Assembly: GCA_902558395.1 (NCBI GenBank) | Contig: CACEDS010000005.1 | Location: 1-64,000 of the forward strand | Source: an uncultured SAR86 cluster bacterium | Lineage (GTDB): Bacteria > Pseudomonadota > Gammaproteobacteria > Magnimaribacterales > D2472 | Direction of reading: 5' to 3' | Length of the DNA stretch: 64,000 bases | Part shown: positions 37,743 through 45,252 of the stretch, piece by piece | Layout of the letters: each line of letters begins with the position of its first letter | Position numbering within the stretch: the stretch's first letter is position 1 | Translations under genes and position numbers: made by a program | The notes under the pieces: generated by a model | What the model saw: only the letters and a program-made list of their open reading frames with translations | Told to the model about the DNA's origin: nothing | Database searches by the model: none

Positions 37743-38036
37743 ATGAGTAAAACATATATTGAACAACTAGCTAATCTTCTTCAGATGTTACAAAATCTTG
37801 ATCGAGATCTAAACCTTGTTTCATTCAATGAAACTGAGAAAAAAATTTACTATACCATTGCCTATGAAGTACATAACAAGGGTAAATGTAATATTTCTGA
37901 TGTAATTGAATCATCAGGTTTTTCGCGTTCTACAGTCTACAAAGCCATTAAAGCTTTTGAAGATAAAAAAATGGTCAGATTAATACAGTCACATACAGAT
38001 AGAAGAGAGGTTTTTTTAGATTTAATTACAGCTTAA
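37743..38036 (+). CDS. MarR-like winged-helix transcriptional regulator
   Basis: 97 residues from the ATG at 37743; an ATG at 37737 would add two residues. The C-terminal two thirds form a winged helix: FNETEKKIYYTIAYEVHNKG, then ISDVIESSGFSRSTVYKAI as recognition region, then a basic wing LIQSHTDRREVFLDL. It is shorter than a full MarR (about 140) and lacks much of the dimerisation helices. It lies between two paralogous membrane proteins and ends 23 nt before the second, so it probably regulates that locus. Confidence 0.75.
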   Translation: MSKTYIEQLANLLQMLQNLDRDLNLVSFNETEKKIYYTIAYEVHNKGKCNISDVIESSGFSRSTVYKAIKAFEDKKMVRLIQSHTDRREVFLDLITA

Positions 38037-38059
38037 TTTTTTCAAAAAACTTTTAATAA

Positions 38060-38635
38060 ATGAAATATTTTATTCAAGTCTCTTTAATTACCTATATAGC
38101 ATCAATGCTTGTTTACACTCTATGGTCATCTATTACTTTTGCTACCTTAGACAAAGGGTGGATTGGTAGCTTAGTTTATTTACCACATGGTTGTAGAGTT
38201 ATATTTTATTGTTTCTTTGGTGCTCGATCCTTGCCAGCACTTTATGCAGCAGAAATAACTGGGCCAACTCTTGTTTGGGGTGATCAATATTTAGACTACT
38301 GGACTTTTGCAAGCATATCTTCCTTGCTATCAGTAGTAGTTGCTGTTGAAATTGTAAAGTGGTCTAGAGTTTCTACTTTCAATTACAACATTCTTAAAAA
38401 GGTTAATTTTGCTAATTATAAATTCCTTATTTTTGTAATTATTATATCTGCTTTATTTAATTCAATATTTACTAACTTAGTTCTTTCAATCATCAATGGA
38501 GTAAATATTGGTGTTGAAGTAATTGCAAGATTCTTTATTGGCGATATGCTTGGCTCGACTGTTTTCATAATTTTTTTAATTATTTTATTTAATTTACTGC
38601 AACAAAGAAGACTCTATAAAGTTCACGAAGACTAA
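38060..38635 (+). CDS. MASE1-like small integral membrane protein, copy 2
   Basis: 191 residues, paralogous to the protein at 37107-37691 along its full length: GWIGSLVYLPHGCRVIFYCFF near 36-56, PALYAAEITGP, VNFANYKFLIFVIIISALF and NSIFTNLVLSIINGV. The acidic/aromatic loop between helices 2 and 3 differs between the copies (WGDQYLDYWTF versus WPNTDMTYMYA), which may be the ligand-facing part. No output domain. Probably co-transcribed with the winged-helix gene. Function unknown. Confidence 0.65.
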   Translation: MKYFIQVSLITYIASMLVYTLWSSITFATLDKGWIGSLVYLPHGCRVIFYCFFGARSLPALYAAEITGPTLVWGDQYLDYWTFASISSLLSVVVAVEIVKWSRVSTFNYNILKKVNFANYKFLIFVIIISALFNSIFTNLVLSIINGVNIGVEVIARFFIGDMLGSTVFIIFLIILFNLLQQRRLYKVHED

Positions 38636-38639
38636 ATTG

Positions 38640-38668
38640 TTGTATACTGTATATTTATACAGTATAAT
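38640..38668 (+). promoter_or_regulatory. SOS promoter with LexA box
   Basis: TTGTAT (38640-38645), 17-bp spacer, TATAAT (38663-38668). A palindrome of 11-bp perfect arms around a 2-bp centre (38643-38666) fills the space between and over both hexamers. Its core CTGTATATTTATACAG fits CTGT-N8-ACAG and differs from the E. coli LexA consensus at one central base of twenty. LexA bound here would block RNA polymerase directly. The predicted transcription start is the ATG at 38675. Confidence 0.85.
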
Positions 38669-38674
38669 TTCATT

Positions 38675-38887
38675 ATGAATAACGTAGTAAAATTAAACAA
38701 CCTTGATCCTATTGTTGAAAGATACTTATCATCAGTAGATAAATCATCAATTAAAAAGACTTTAGCATTTGAATATTTTAATAATGATGTTAATGAACTT
38801 GATAAATTCATTAGTAGTCAAATCAATAATAAAGTCCTTACATCAGATCCTATTGAACCTAAGGCTCAAATGGAATTTTCATTCTAA
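38675..38887 (+). CDS. SOS-controlled 70-residue protein of unknown function
   Basis: Not recognised as a known family. 70 residues, soluble, with charged helices (about 10-35 and 38-52) and no signal or membrane segment. The last six residues, QMEFSF (65-70), sit at the very C-terminus and resemble the hexameric beta-clamp-binding motif (Q-L/M-x-hydrophobic-x-L/F) of DNA polymerases and repair proteins. The gene is preceded by a near-consensus LexA box and a good promoter, with the -10 box ending 6 nt before the ATG and no ribosome site, so the mRNA should be leaderless. That context points to DNA-damage response, but the activity is unknown. A checkpoint or replication-modulating mini-protein is a hypothesis only. 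Confidence 0.65.
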   Translation: MNNVVKLNNLDPIVERYLSSVDKSSIKKTLAFEYFNNDVNELDKFISSQINNKVLTSDPIEPKAQMEFSF

Positions 38888-38940
38888 TTTTTTATAAAAA
38901 AAAATTTCTTTATTTAGGTTTTTTTCTGTATATAATTTAA

Positions 38941-39127
38941 GAGGGTGTCTTGTTAAGTGGTTTTTTAAGGGGACTGTTTAGCATTTTTATTATTACCCTG
39001 AACATGGAGGTGGTCCTATTAGTATTTATTTAATAACAGGAAACGGAGGATTCACCTTTTGACACGAGGTAATCTGTAAGTTTTCGACTAGTTCTAAATT
39101 GCAGTCGCAATTAAACTAGATTTTTTT
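38941..39127 (+). ncRNA. structured, GGA-rich RNA (possible 6S-like, CsrB-like or riboswitch leader)
   Basis: No gene fits this interval. A TATAAT at 38931-38936 would start transcription near 38943. Five GGA triplets occur in about 80 nt, one in ACATGGAGGT (39002-39011), which fits the CsrA-binding consensus ACANGGANGU. A long hairpin can form: AGGTGGTCCTATTA (39008-39021) pairs with TAATA (39031-39035) and GGATTCACCT (39048-39057), leaving ACAGGAAACGGA as a 3' bulge. An outer helix pairs GTGTC (38945-38949) with GACAC (39061-39065). The element ends in an intrinsic terminator. The length (about 185 nt) and the GGTG...TTCACCTT stem also recall 6S RNA. Identity is unresolved. Confidence 0.55.
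39088..39127 (+). terminator. intrinsic terminator 1 of the structured RNA
   Basis: Hairpin CTAGTT-(3 nt)-AATTGC, loop AGTC, GCAATT-(1 nt)-AACTAG, followed by ATTTTTTT. Twelve base pairs with a small internal loop and a seven-T tail. Confidence 0.75.
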
Positions 39128-39129
39128 AT

Positions 39130-39158
39130 AACCCCCAAGTTTTCTTGGGGGTTTTTTT
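39130..39158 (+). terminator. intrinsic terminator 2, immediately before the DMT transporter
   Basis: Stem ACCCCCAAG / CTTGGGGGT with TTTT loop and a seven-T tail. It ends only 11 nt before the ATG at 39170. Because no promoter can fit in that gap, the transporter must be reached by read-through or by a promoter overlapping the hairpin; this looks like an attenuation arrangement. Confidence 0.9.
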
Positions 39159-39169
39159 ATCTTTTTAAT

Positions 39170-40051
39170 ATGGAAATAAGGTACTGGATACTATTAACTT
39201 TTTTAGGTGCTCTTTGGGGAAGCGCTTTTATGTTTATTAAAGTTGCCACACCAGAGTTTGGACCTGTTGCTTTAGTTAACACAAGATTAATTATTGCTTC
39301 ATTAATTTTCTTACCCATTCTTTTAAGAAATAAATACATTCATCTACTAAAACCAATATGGAAACAAGTTTTGGTATTAGCAGTAATGAATAACGCTATT
39401 CCTTTTACATTATTTTCATATGCAAGTTTTGGTGCTGACTCAAATATATTAGCCATATTAAATGCAACTACTGCATTTAATACCATGATGATTGCTTATC
39501 TATGGATAGGTGAGAATGTTACTTTAAAACAATTATGTGGTTTAGTAATTGGTTTTATTGGTGTGTTCATTCTTGTAAATCCGCAAAATTCTAATACTAC
39601 TTTAATTTCAAGCTTGTCTGCTTTACTGGCTGCTTTTTTCTATTCGTTTTCTACAGTTTATATACAAAAAAATTCTGTTAACGCTAATAAAATGGTATTG
39701 ATAGGGTGGTCGATTATATTTAGTGCTGTAATTATGTTACCTGTAACTATTTTTTACCTTCCAGAATCAATACCTTCAGCAGCTGCCATCTCATCTGCTA
39801 TTTGGCTTGGTGCTATTTCAACCGGTTTGGGCTTCATTGGGTACGTAAGATTAATTGATAAAATTGGTGCTGTAAAAACTTCAACTGTTGCTTACTTTCT
39901 TCCTGTCTTTGGTATTATCTGGGGAGCTATATTTTTAGATGAACTTATAACTTCAACTATTGTCATTGGATGTTTTGTCGTCCTTATTGGAATTTATCTT
40001 TCTAATTCAAATAAAAAAGGGTATGTTAATTCTGTAAATACTAAAGCTTAG
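39170..40051 (+). CDS. DMT-superfamily (EamA) transporter
   Basis: 293 residues, ten predicted membrane helices in two EamA repeats. Repeat 1 contains LTFLGALWGSAFMFIKVATPEFGP near the N-terminus; repeat 2 contains SALLAAFFYSFSTVYIQKNS near 150 and YFLPVFGIIWGAIFLDE near 243. EamA carriers export amino acids or other small metabolites. No ribosome site is seen and an intrinsic terminator ends 11 nt upstream, so expression may depend on the RNA element before it. It ends 2 nt before the rhodanese gene. Confidence 0.88.
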   Translation: MEIRYWILLTFLGALWGSAFMFIKVATPEFGPVALVNTRLIIASLIFLPILLRNKYIHLLKPIWKQVLVLAVMNNAIPFTLFSYASFGADSNILAILNATTAFNTMMIAYLWIGENVTLKQLCGLVIGFIGVFILVNPQNSNTTLISSLSALLAAFFYSFSTVYIQKNSVNANKMVLIGWSIIFSAVIMLPVTIFYLPESIPSAAAISSAIWLGAISTGLGFIGYVRLIDKIGAVKTSTVAYFLPVFGIIWGAIFLDELITSTIVIGCFVVLIGIYLSNSNKKGYVNSVNTKA

Positions 40052-40053
40052 TT

Positions 40054-40440
40054 ATGAACGAAACTGATATTCAAAAATTACTCCAAGAAGCCAATGACCA
40101 TGTTCCAAGACTGTCTTTTGAAGAAGCAAATAATATTATCTCTACAGTGGATACTTTAATAATAGATGTTCGAGAGACCTCTGAGATAGAAGCAACAGGG
40201 TTGATTAAAAATGCAGTTAATATACCCAAAAGCATAATTGATGCTAATTTTGATCATTCATTAATAAAGAATCATCTAAATAACAATGAGGATGTAACTA
40301 TTTTGGTTTACTGTGCAGTAGGGGTAAGATCAGCCCTTGTTGGACATAAGCTAATTAAAAATGGTTATAAAAAAGTTCTAAACCTTGGTGGTTTTTCAGA
40401 ATGGACTTCACTCAACGGCCCAATAGAACCTATCAATTAA
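40054..40440 (+). CDS. rhodanese-like domain protein
   Basis: 128-residue single-domain rhodanese (sulfurtransferase fold). DVRETSEIEATGLIKNAVNIP near 39-58 is followed by the active-site loop YCAVGVRSA with Cys87 and the closing NLGGFSEW. The catalytic cysteine is present, so persulfide transfer is plausible. No signal peptide. Probably co-transcribed with the DMT transporter. Confidence 0.88.
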   Translation: MNETDIQKLLQEANDHVPRLSFEEANNIISTVDTLIIDVRETSEIEATGLIKNAVNIPKSIIDANFDHSLIKNHLNNNEDVTILVYCAVGVRSALVGHKLIKNGYKKVLNLGGFSEWTSLNGPIEPIN

Positions 40441-40570
40441 AAAACTATACATATTTATATATATTTCTAATAAATACTGAACTTAAAAATCCCTATATAT
40501 GAACGTTTTTATCCCTTAGAAAAGGCTCATTAATGATAACTTAAGAATGTTAATCATTAGGGGGAATATA

Positions 40571-43114
40571 ATGATGTTCAAATTTAAACTTAATAGACTA
40601 TTTTTTGTAGTTCTTTCACTATCAGTATTTACAATTCAAGCACAAGATTCATCATCTGAATCAGCGGATGCAATAGAAGAAGTGATTACTACAGCAAGAA
40701 GAACAGAAGAATCTGTAACTGATGTTCCAATAGCAATTAGTGCTTTTACAGGATTAGACTTAGAAGAGAAAGGTATAGCCAATATGGAAAACCTTCCAAG
40801 TATTGTTTCTAATATTAATTTTCAAAAATCTGCAAACAATCAAAGTGTTGCTAACGTAAGTGTAAGAGGAATGGGCTCATCCAGAGGAGCCATCCAATGG
40901 GATAATAAAATTGCTTTATATGTTGATGATGCATATATGATTAGGCCTCAAGGATCTTTATTTGATCTTTTTGATGTTGCTAATCTTCAAGTTCTAAAAG
41001 GACCTCAAGGAACACTTTTTGGAAAAAATACATCATCTGGTGCAATTTTAGTTAACAATAATTTACCAGTTGTTGGTGAATTTGATAGCACAGTGAAAGT
41101 TTCTATGGGGCAAAGAAATCTGAATTCTGTGTCAGCAATGGTGAATTTACCTCTAACTTCTAATGCAGCCTTGAGGGTTGTTGGAATTACAAAAAAACAA
41201 GACGGTTATATAAACAACCTTGATGGTTTTGGTGATGATGGCGGCATCATTGATAATGAGACATTTAGAGCAATGCTCTCAGTAGATATTACTGAAGATT
41301 TAAATCTTTTGTATACATATTCTATGTTTGATTCATCTGGGACTGCTGTTTATGCTAACTGTGAAGTCTATACAAATTCACCAATGTTAGCTGGCGGACC
41401 GGCATTAAACTTTATACCAAATGATATGAAAACTAGAGCTGTTGAGGATTGTAATGCTACAGGTCATTATGATTCATATCATGATTCTACTTTTGGTGAT
41501 TCGTATTTAGATTTAGATAAGACTCTTTTAAAACTTACTTATGACCTTGGGTCTGATAGCACTCTTACATTTATTCATGCAACTGCAAAACATGACGATC
41601 AGGAAACAGGTTGGGCAACTGGAGCTAGTAGGTATGACTTTCCTGATATAACTCTTGTAGGTCCAAGAGTTCAGGATACAGACGGCTCAACCACAGAGAT
41701 TAGATTTAATGGCCTAGCTATGGAAGGTAAACTTCAATATGCTTTTGGTTACTTTGAGTCTGATGTTGATGGTAATATGGTCAACCCAACAATACGTGCA
41801 GCTGGTTTTGAAGCTTCATCACAACTAATTGGCCCAGGCCAGGCACCAGCCCCGCTGGTTGGACTTCCTATAAATATAGCTGATATTGCAAAGGTAGCTC
41901 TATTTCAAAACTCAAGTGGTGTTGAATATGTTCATTCAAGTGCGATATCTGAAGCTGTATATGGAGAAGTTGTATATTCTTTAACTGATAGTGTTAACCT
42001 TACTTTAGGTTATAGATCTTCTGAAGATATTAAAGGTATTGATATCAGAGCTGTTTATCCTGAAGGCGGAATGAATTTAAATCCTGTTTATCATGCATTT
42101 GCTTTAACAAGTATAAATCCTGCATTAATAGGACTTGCAAATCTAACAGCTCCATATATGGATGCTGGAAAGGATGCTTGGGAAATTTCTTTTGCCCCAG
42201 CTCCTGGAGCAAGATATCATGCATCAAAATGTGATCCTATTTATGGCTCATTCTCAAATCCTCTTACCGGAGGAACAGGATACTGTTCAATCGAGAGAAC
42301 CTATGATAATGACTCAATGAGATTTATTGCTGACTATACATTTGATAATGGGAATATGATTTATGCCTCATATAGTGAGGGCTATATGCCAGGAAATACT
42401 AATAATTCAGTTTTAGGAGTTGGTGCAAAAACTCTTGAAGCTGAAACAACCGAAGTAGTTGAATTTGGTACCAAATCTTCATTTATGAATGGAAGGCTAA
42501 GATTGAGTGCTGCTGTATTCGATCAAGATTTTTCTAATAAATCAGTAGTCTCATCAGCTATTGATGCAAATGGACAATCAACTGTTATAAATACCATACA
42601 ACCTACCGTAGAGATGTCAGGGTATGAATTTGATATTTCATATGACTTGACTGAATCATTAGTTTTAGCCGTTTCAGTTGGCCATGTTGAGGGTGATAAT
42701 CCTGCATCGGATCTAGAATATAATGTCAGCGGCCAAAATGATTCGAGTAATATATCTCTTACACATAAGGGTATGATTGGAAAAATACCTGCAGTTACCG
42801 TATTAAGGACTAATACAGTCGGCGATGATATCATGTCAGAGAACCCTTTAAATTGTGGTCCTATACCATTATATGAAGGTTGCGCTGCTAACGGTGGACC
42901 TAATCAGATTACAAATCCTGAATACACACTTGCTAATTTAAACATTAATTTAATGTTAAGTGAGAAAGCTCAGGTAAGCTTCTTCATTGATAACCTAACA
43001 GATGAAGAATATAGATATGCTTCCTTTGGAGATATAACAACAACTCTTGGAACCATATCATGGTTTAGCGGACCACCAAGAACAACTGGTATAAGCTTTA
43101 CTGTTAATTACTAG
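40571..43114 (+). CDS. TonB-dependent outer-membrane receptor (847 aa)
   Basis: Outer-membrane transporter. Signal peptide (about 1-24, ending in QAQ), TonB-box-like EEVITTARRTEE, plug domain (about 45-175, with VSVRGMGSSRG, ALYVDDAYM and LKGPQGTLFGKNTSSGAI), and a barrel ending TTGISFTVNY with the terminal aromatic. The plug belongs to the large 'ISAFTGLDLEEKG' type common in marine and sphingomonad receptors for terpenoids, sugars or vitamins. The frame extends to an ATG at 40547, but GGGGG lies 6 nt before ATG at 40571, which is used. A terminator follows. Cargo unknown. Confidence 0.92.
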   Translation: MMFKFKLNRLFFVVLSLSVFTIQAQDSSSESADAIEEVITTARRTEESVTDVPIAISAFTGLDLEEKGIANMENLPSIVSNINFQKSANNQSVANVSVRGMGSSRGAIQWDNKIALYVDDAYMIRPQGSLFDLFDVANLQVLKGPQGTLFGKNTSSGAILVNNNLPVVGEFDSTVKVSMGQRNLNSVSAMVNLPLTSNAALRVVGITKKQDGYINNLDGFGDDGGIIDNETFRAMLSVDITEDLNLLYTYSMFDSSGTAVYANCEVYTNSPMLAGGPALNFIPNDMKTRAVEDCNATGHYDSYHDSTFGDSYLDLDKTLLKLTYDLGSDSTLTFIHATAKHDDQETGWATGASRYDFPDITLVGPRVQDTDGSTTEIRFNGLAMEGKLQYAFGYFESDVDGNMVNPTIRAAGFEASSQLIGPGQAPAPLVGLPINIADIAKVALFQNSSGVEYVHSSAISEAVYGEVVYSLTDSVNLTLGYRSSEDIKGIDIRAVYPEGGMNLNPVYHAFALTSINPALIGLANLTAPYMDAGKDAWEISFAPAPGARYHASKCDPIYGSFSNPLTGGTGYCSIERTYDNDSMRFIADYTFDNGNMIYASYSEGYMPGNTNNSVLGVGAKTLEAETTEVVEFGTKSSFMNGRLRLSAAVFDQDFSNKSVVSSAIDANGQSTVINTIQPTVEMSGYEFDISYDLTESLVLAVSVGHVEGDNPASDLEYNVSGQNDSSNISLTHKGMIGKIPAVTVLRTNTVGDDIMSENPLNCGPIPLYEGCAANGGPNQITNPEYTLANLNINLMLSEKAQVSFFIDNLTDEEYRYASFGDITTTLGTISWFSGPPRTTGISFTVNY

Positions 43115-43164
43115 TTTTCAATGACCTAGCTAAACATTTAGCTCCCCGGAATCATTGATACTTA

Positions 43165-43190
43165 AACCCCTCAAATGAGGGGTTTTTTAT
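43165..43190 (+). terminator. rho-independent terminator after the second TonB-dependent receptor
   Basis: Stem AACCCCTC / GAGGGGTT with AAAT loop and a T tail. It lies between the receptor and the convergent tRNA-Arg. Confidence 0.92.
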
Positions 43191-43193
43191 ATA

Positions 43194-43270
43194 TGGTGCG
43201 CCCGGGAAGATTCGAACTCCCGACCCCTTGGTTCGAAGCCAAGTACTCTATCCAACTGAGCTACAGGCGC
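43194..43270 (-). tRNA. tRNA-Arg (TCG)
   Basis: 77-nt tRNA with encoded CCA on the minus strand. Acceptor gcgcctg pairs with cgggcgc (one wobble). The anticodon stem cttgg/ccaag encloses cttcgaa, giving anticodon TCG (reads CGA). Nearly identical to the tRNA-Arg at 56825-56901 apart from the anticodon base and a few stem changes. Confidence 0.96.
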
Positions 43271-43290
43271 ATAAACGGTATTATATTCTT

Positions 43291-44289
43291 TTAGCTATTA
43301 GAATGACGATAATCGTTTGGAGTAACCTTATTCCATCTTACAAAAGCTCTTCTAAAACTAGCTGCTTCACTATAATTTAGTAACATGGCTATATCTGAAA
43401 TAGTTAAATTAGTTGTAGTAAGATATTTTTTTGCTAGAACATCTCTAACTTCATCGCAAATAATTCTGTAACTTGAAGATTCCTCTTTTAATCTTCTTCT
43501 CAGTGTGCTTTCACTCATATGAAGTTTGAAGGCAACTTTTTTTATATCAGGTAAATCATCCCCAGCTTGAAGTAGCATTCTTCTCGTAGCAGCGGAGAAG
43601 TTTTCTACTTTGTTCAAATCTCGTAAAAGTCTTTCGCATTGTTCTTCATAAATAATATGAACTGCAGAGTTTGCAGCAACTAGTTTTTCTTTACTTAAAT
43701 CAATTGGAACAGATATTTCATTATGTAGTTGATTAAATTTTACATTACACTTTAGTATCGATTCATAAAGCTCTTTTTTATCTATTCCCTCATGTTGAAA
43801 ACTTATTGTAAATTTTAATTTATCGTTATTTAAAATAGTCTTAAGAAGGTAAATTGATTGAGATATTATTAGCTCAGTTAATAATTTTTTTTGCAGATTG
43901 CTTAAAACACTTAATGAAACTCTTAGAGTATATTGAGAGTTATGTGAGTCAGATAAAACATTAAAATTAATCCCAGTTCCTAGCAATAACTGATACCTAT
44001 TAATTAATTTTATAGCTTCTGAAAGACTTGAACAGCTCATGAGCGCAAAACCAAAAGATCCAAAATAGGTTACATCTACTCTTTGACCTAGCTTTATCAT
44101 TAAAGCTTCATCTTTAGTATAGTTATAGGCATAGTCAATGATTCTAGGTAAATCAATTTCTTGTATTGGTTTGTTTAAATCTATTTTTGCGTTCTTGATA
44201 ATATCTTCAGTTGTGAAACCTGACTCTCTGGATATATCTAATAGTTTATCTACTAGGAGATTTAAGTTTCTATTTGATGAATTTAACAT
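43291..44289 (-). CDS. AraC-family transcriptional regulator
   Basis: 332 residues: an N-terminal arabinose-binding-type domain of the OruR/ArgR-like group (about 10-190, with GSFGFALMSCSSLSEAIKLI near 72) and a C-terminal two-HTH AraC domain (about 235-330). The latter has DLPDIKKVAFKLHMSESTLRRRLKEE and LTISDIAMLLNYSEAASFRRAFVRW. It is divergent from the metal-dependent hydrolase gene; two 18-bp direct repeats 21 bp apart in the shared intergenic region are likely its binding sites. Ligand unknown. Confidence 0.9.
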   Translation of the reverse strand: MLNSSNRNLNLLVDKLLDISRESGFTTEDIIKNAKIDLNKPIQEIDLPRIIDYAYNYTKDEALMIKLGQRVDVTYFGSFGFALMSCSSLSEAIKLINRYQLLLGTGINFNVLSDSHNSQYTLRVSLSVLSNLQKKLLTELIISQSIYLLKTILNNDKLKFTISFQHEGIDKKELYESILKCNVKFNQLHNEISVPIDLSKEKLVAANSAVHIIYEEQCERLLRDLNKVENFSAATRRMLLQAGDDLPDIKKVAFKLHMSESTLRRRLKEESSSYRIICDEVRDVLAKKYLTTTNLTISDIAMLLNYSEAASFRRAFVRWNKVTPNDYRHSNS

Positions 44290-44320
44290 TTGTAAACATA
44301 ATAATTAAAATATTGATGAA

Positions 44321-44359
44321 TTAAAACATCTCTATTATGACTTAAAATATCTCTCTTAT
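44321..44359. promoter_or_regulatory. tandem direct repeats, probable AraC-type operator
   Basis: TTAAAACATCTCTATTAT (44321-44338) and TTAAAATATCTCTCTTAT (44342-44359) agree at 16 of 18 positions and are exactly 21 bp apart, two helical turns. That is the usual geometry for an AraC-family activator. A TATTCT (-10-like) follows at 44376-44381, so the second repeat would overlap the -35 position of the hydrolase promoter. Confidence 0.65.
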
Positions 44360-44407
44360 ATATGACCATAATTGCTATTCTATGTTGCGATTTATGAGGA
44401 ATAGATT

Positions 44408-45214
44408 ATGACGATGATTAAAAGAGACCCTTCGTTTGAACTGAAGAAACACTTATCTTCAAACTGGGCTAACGATGATGCATTTTTAACTGCAGTTTTA
44501 AATGCTTTAAGTTTCTGTTTTCCAAAAGGTGAGAAGTTTTTTATGAATAGTGTTCGTGCATTCAAAGAAGACGTTAGACTAAAGGATATGTCAGAAGAGA
44601 TTCGTATGTTCTGCATACAAGAGGCAACACATACAAGAGAGCACATCAAATACAACCAACTATTATGTGAGCTTAAGGGGTATGACTTAGAAAAGTTAGA
44701 AAGCATATTTGTAAAAAGTTTAGAAAAATCCTATACAGATAAAGTAGACAACAAAACACGATTAGCAATAACAACTGCAATAGAACATATCACAGCAACA
44801 ATGGGTACCAATATCTTAAAAGGTAAAATTCTTAAATCAGATAATCCAGTAGTAGATATGTGGAAGTGGCATAGTTTAGAAGAGGTTGAGCATAAATCAG
44901 TATCACACGATGTTTATCAAACAATCAATGGTTCAAATAAAGTTTTGAGGATTGTAATGAAATTGGCATTGATTGATTTAATTTTTGTAATTACAAGAAT
45001 TGCAATCAAGATGTTAAAACATGACAAGCAATTTTGGAAATTATCTACATTTAAAAGCATGTTCAAATTCTTCTTTTCTAAAAAAGGAGCACTAAGAGTT
45101 AATTACGCAGACTATAAATCATTTTTTGATAAAGATTTTAACCCTGAAACACACGGAAGTGATTTGGACTTAACCCCATGGAAAGAAAGGTTTAGTACCA
45201 ATCAATTTGTCTAA
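44408..45214 (+). CDS. predicted metal-dependent hydrolase (PF10118 type)
   Basis: 268 residues of the helical 'predicted metal-dependent hydrolase' family. Putative di-metal ligands are seen in EEIRMFCIQEATHTREHIKYN (Glu and His cluster near 62-82), the TAIEHITATMG helix near 122 and SLEEVEHKSVSHDVYQ near 157-172. This is a ferritin-like Glu/His pattern. No biochemical function is firmly known. A GAGG site lies about 8 nt before the ATG. Divergent from the AraC gene and upstream of the DUF3604 pair. Confidence 0.8.
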   Translation: MTMIKRDPSFELKKHLSSNWANDDAFLTAVLNALSFCFPKGEKFFMNSVRAFKEDVRLKDMSEEIRMFCIQEATHTREHIKYNQLLCELKGYDLEKLESIFVKSLEKSYTDKVDNKTRLAITTAIEHITATMGTNILKGKILKSDNPVVDMWKWHSLEEVEHKSVSHDVYQTINGSNKVLRIVMKLALIDLIFVITRIAIKMLKHDKQFWKLSTFKSMFKFFFSKKGALRVNYADYKSFFDKDFNPETHGSDLDLTPWKERFSTNQFV

Positions 45215-45252
45215 AAAGTATCTGTTTTTAATCACTGTGTTAGGATAATTTA

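Noticed and set aside
38675..38887. Toxin-antitoxin component
   Set aside because: There is a single gene with no partner and no family similarity; the LexA box and C-terminal peptide point elsewhere.
38888..38930. A/T-rich inverted repeat after the SOS mini-gene, considered as a terminator
   Set aside because: It is only AT pairs and could arise by chance in this AT-rich sequence; no stable stem.
38921..38940. Second LexA box at CTGTATATAATTTAAG before the structured RNA
   Set aside because: Only the left half-site matches; the right half reads TAAG instead of ACAG.
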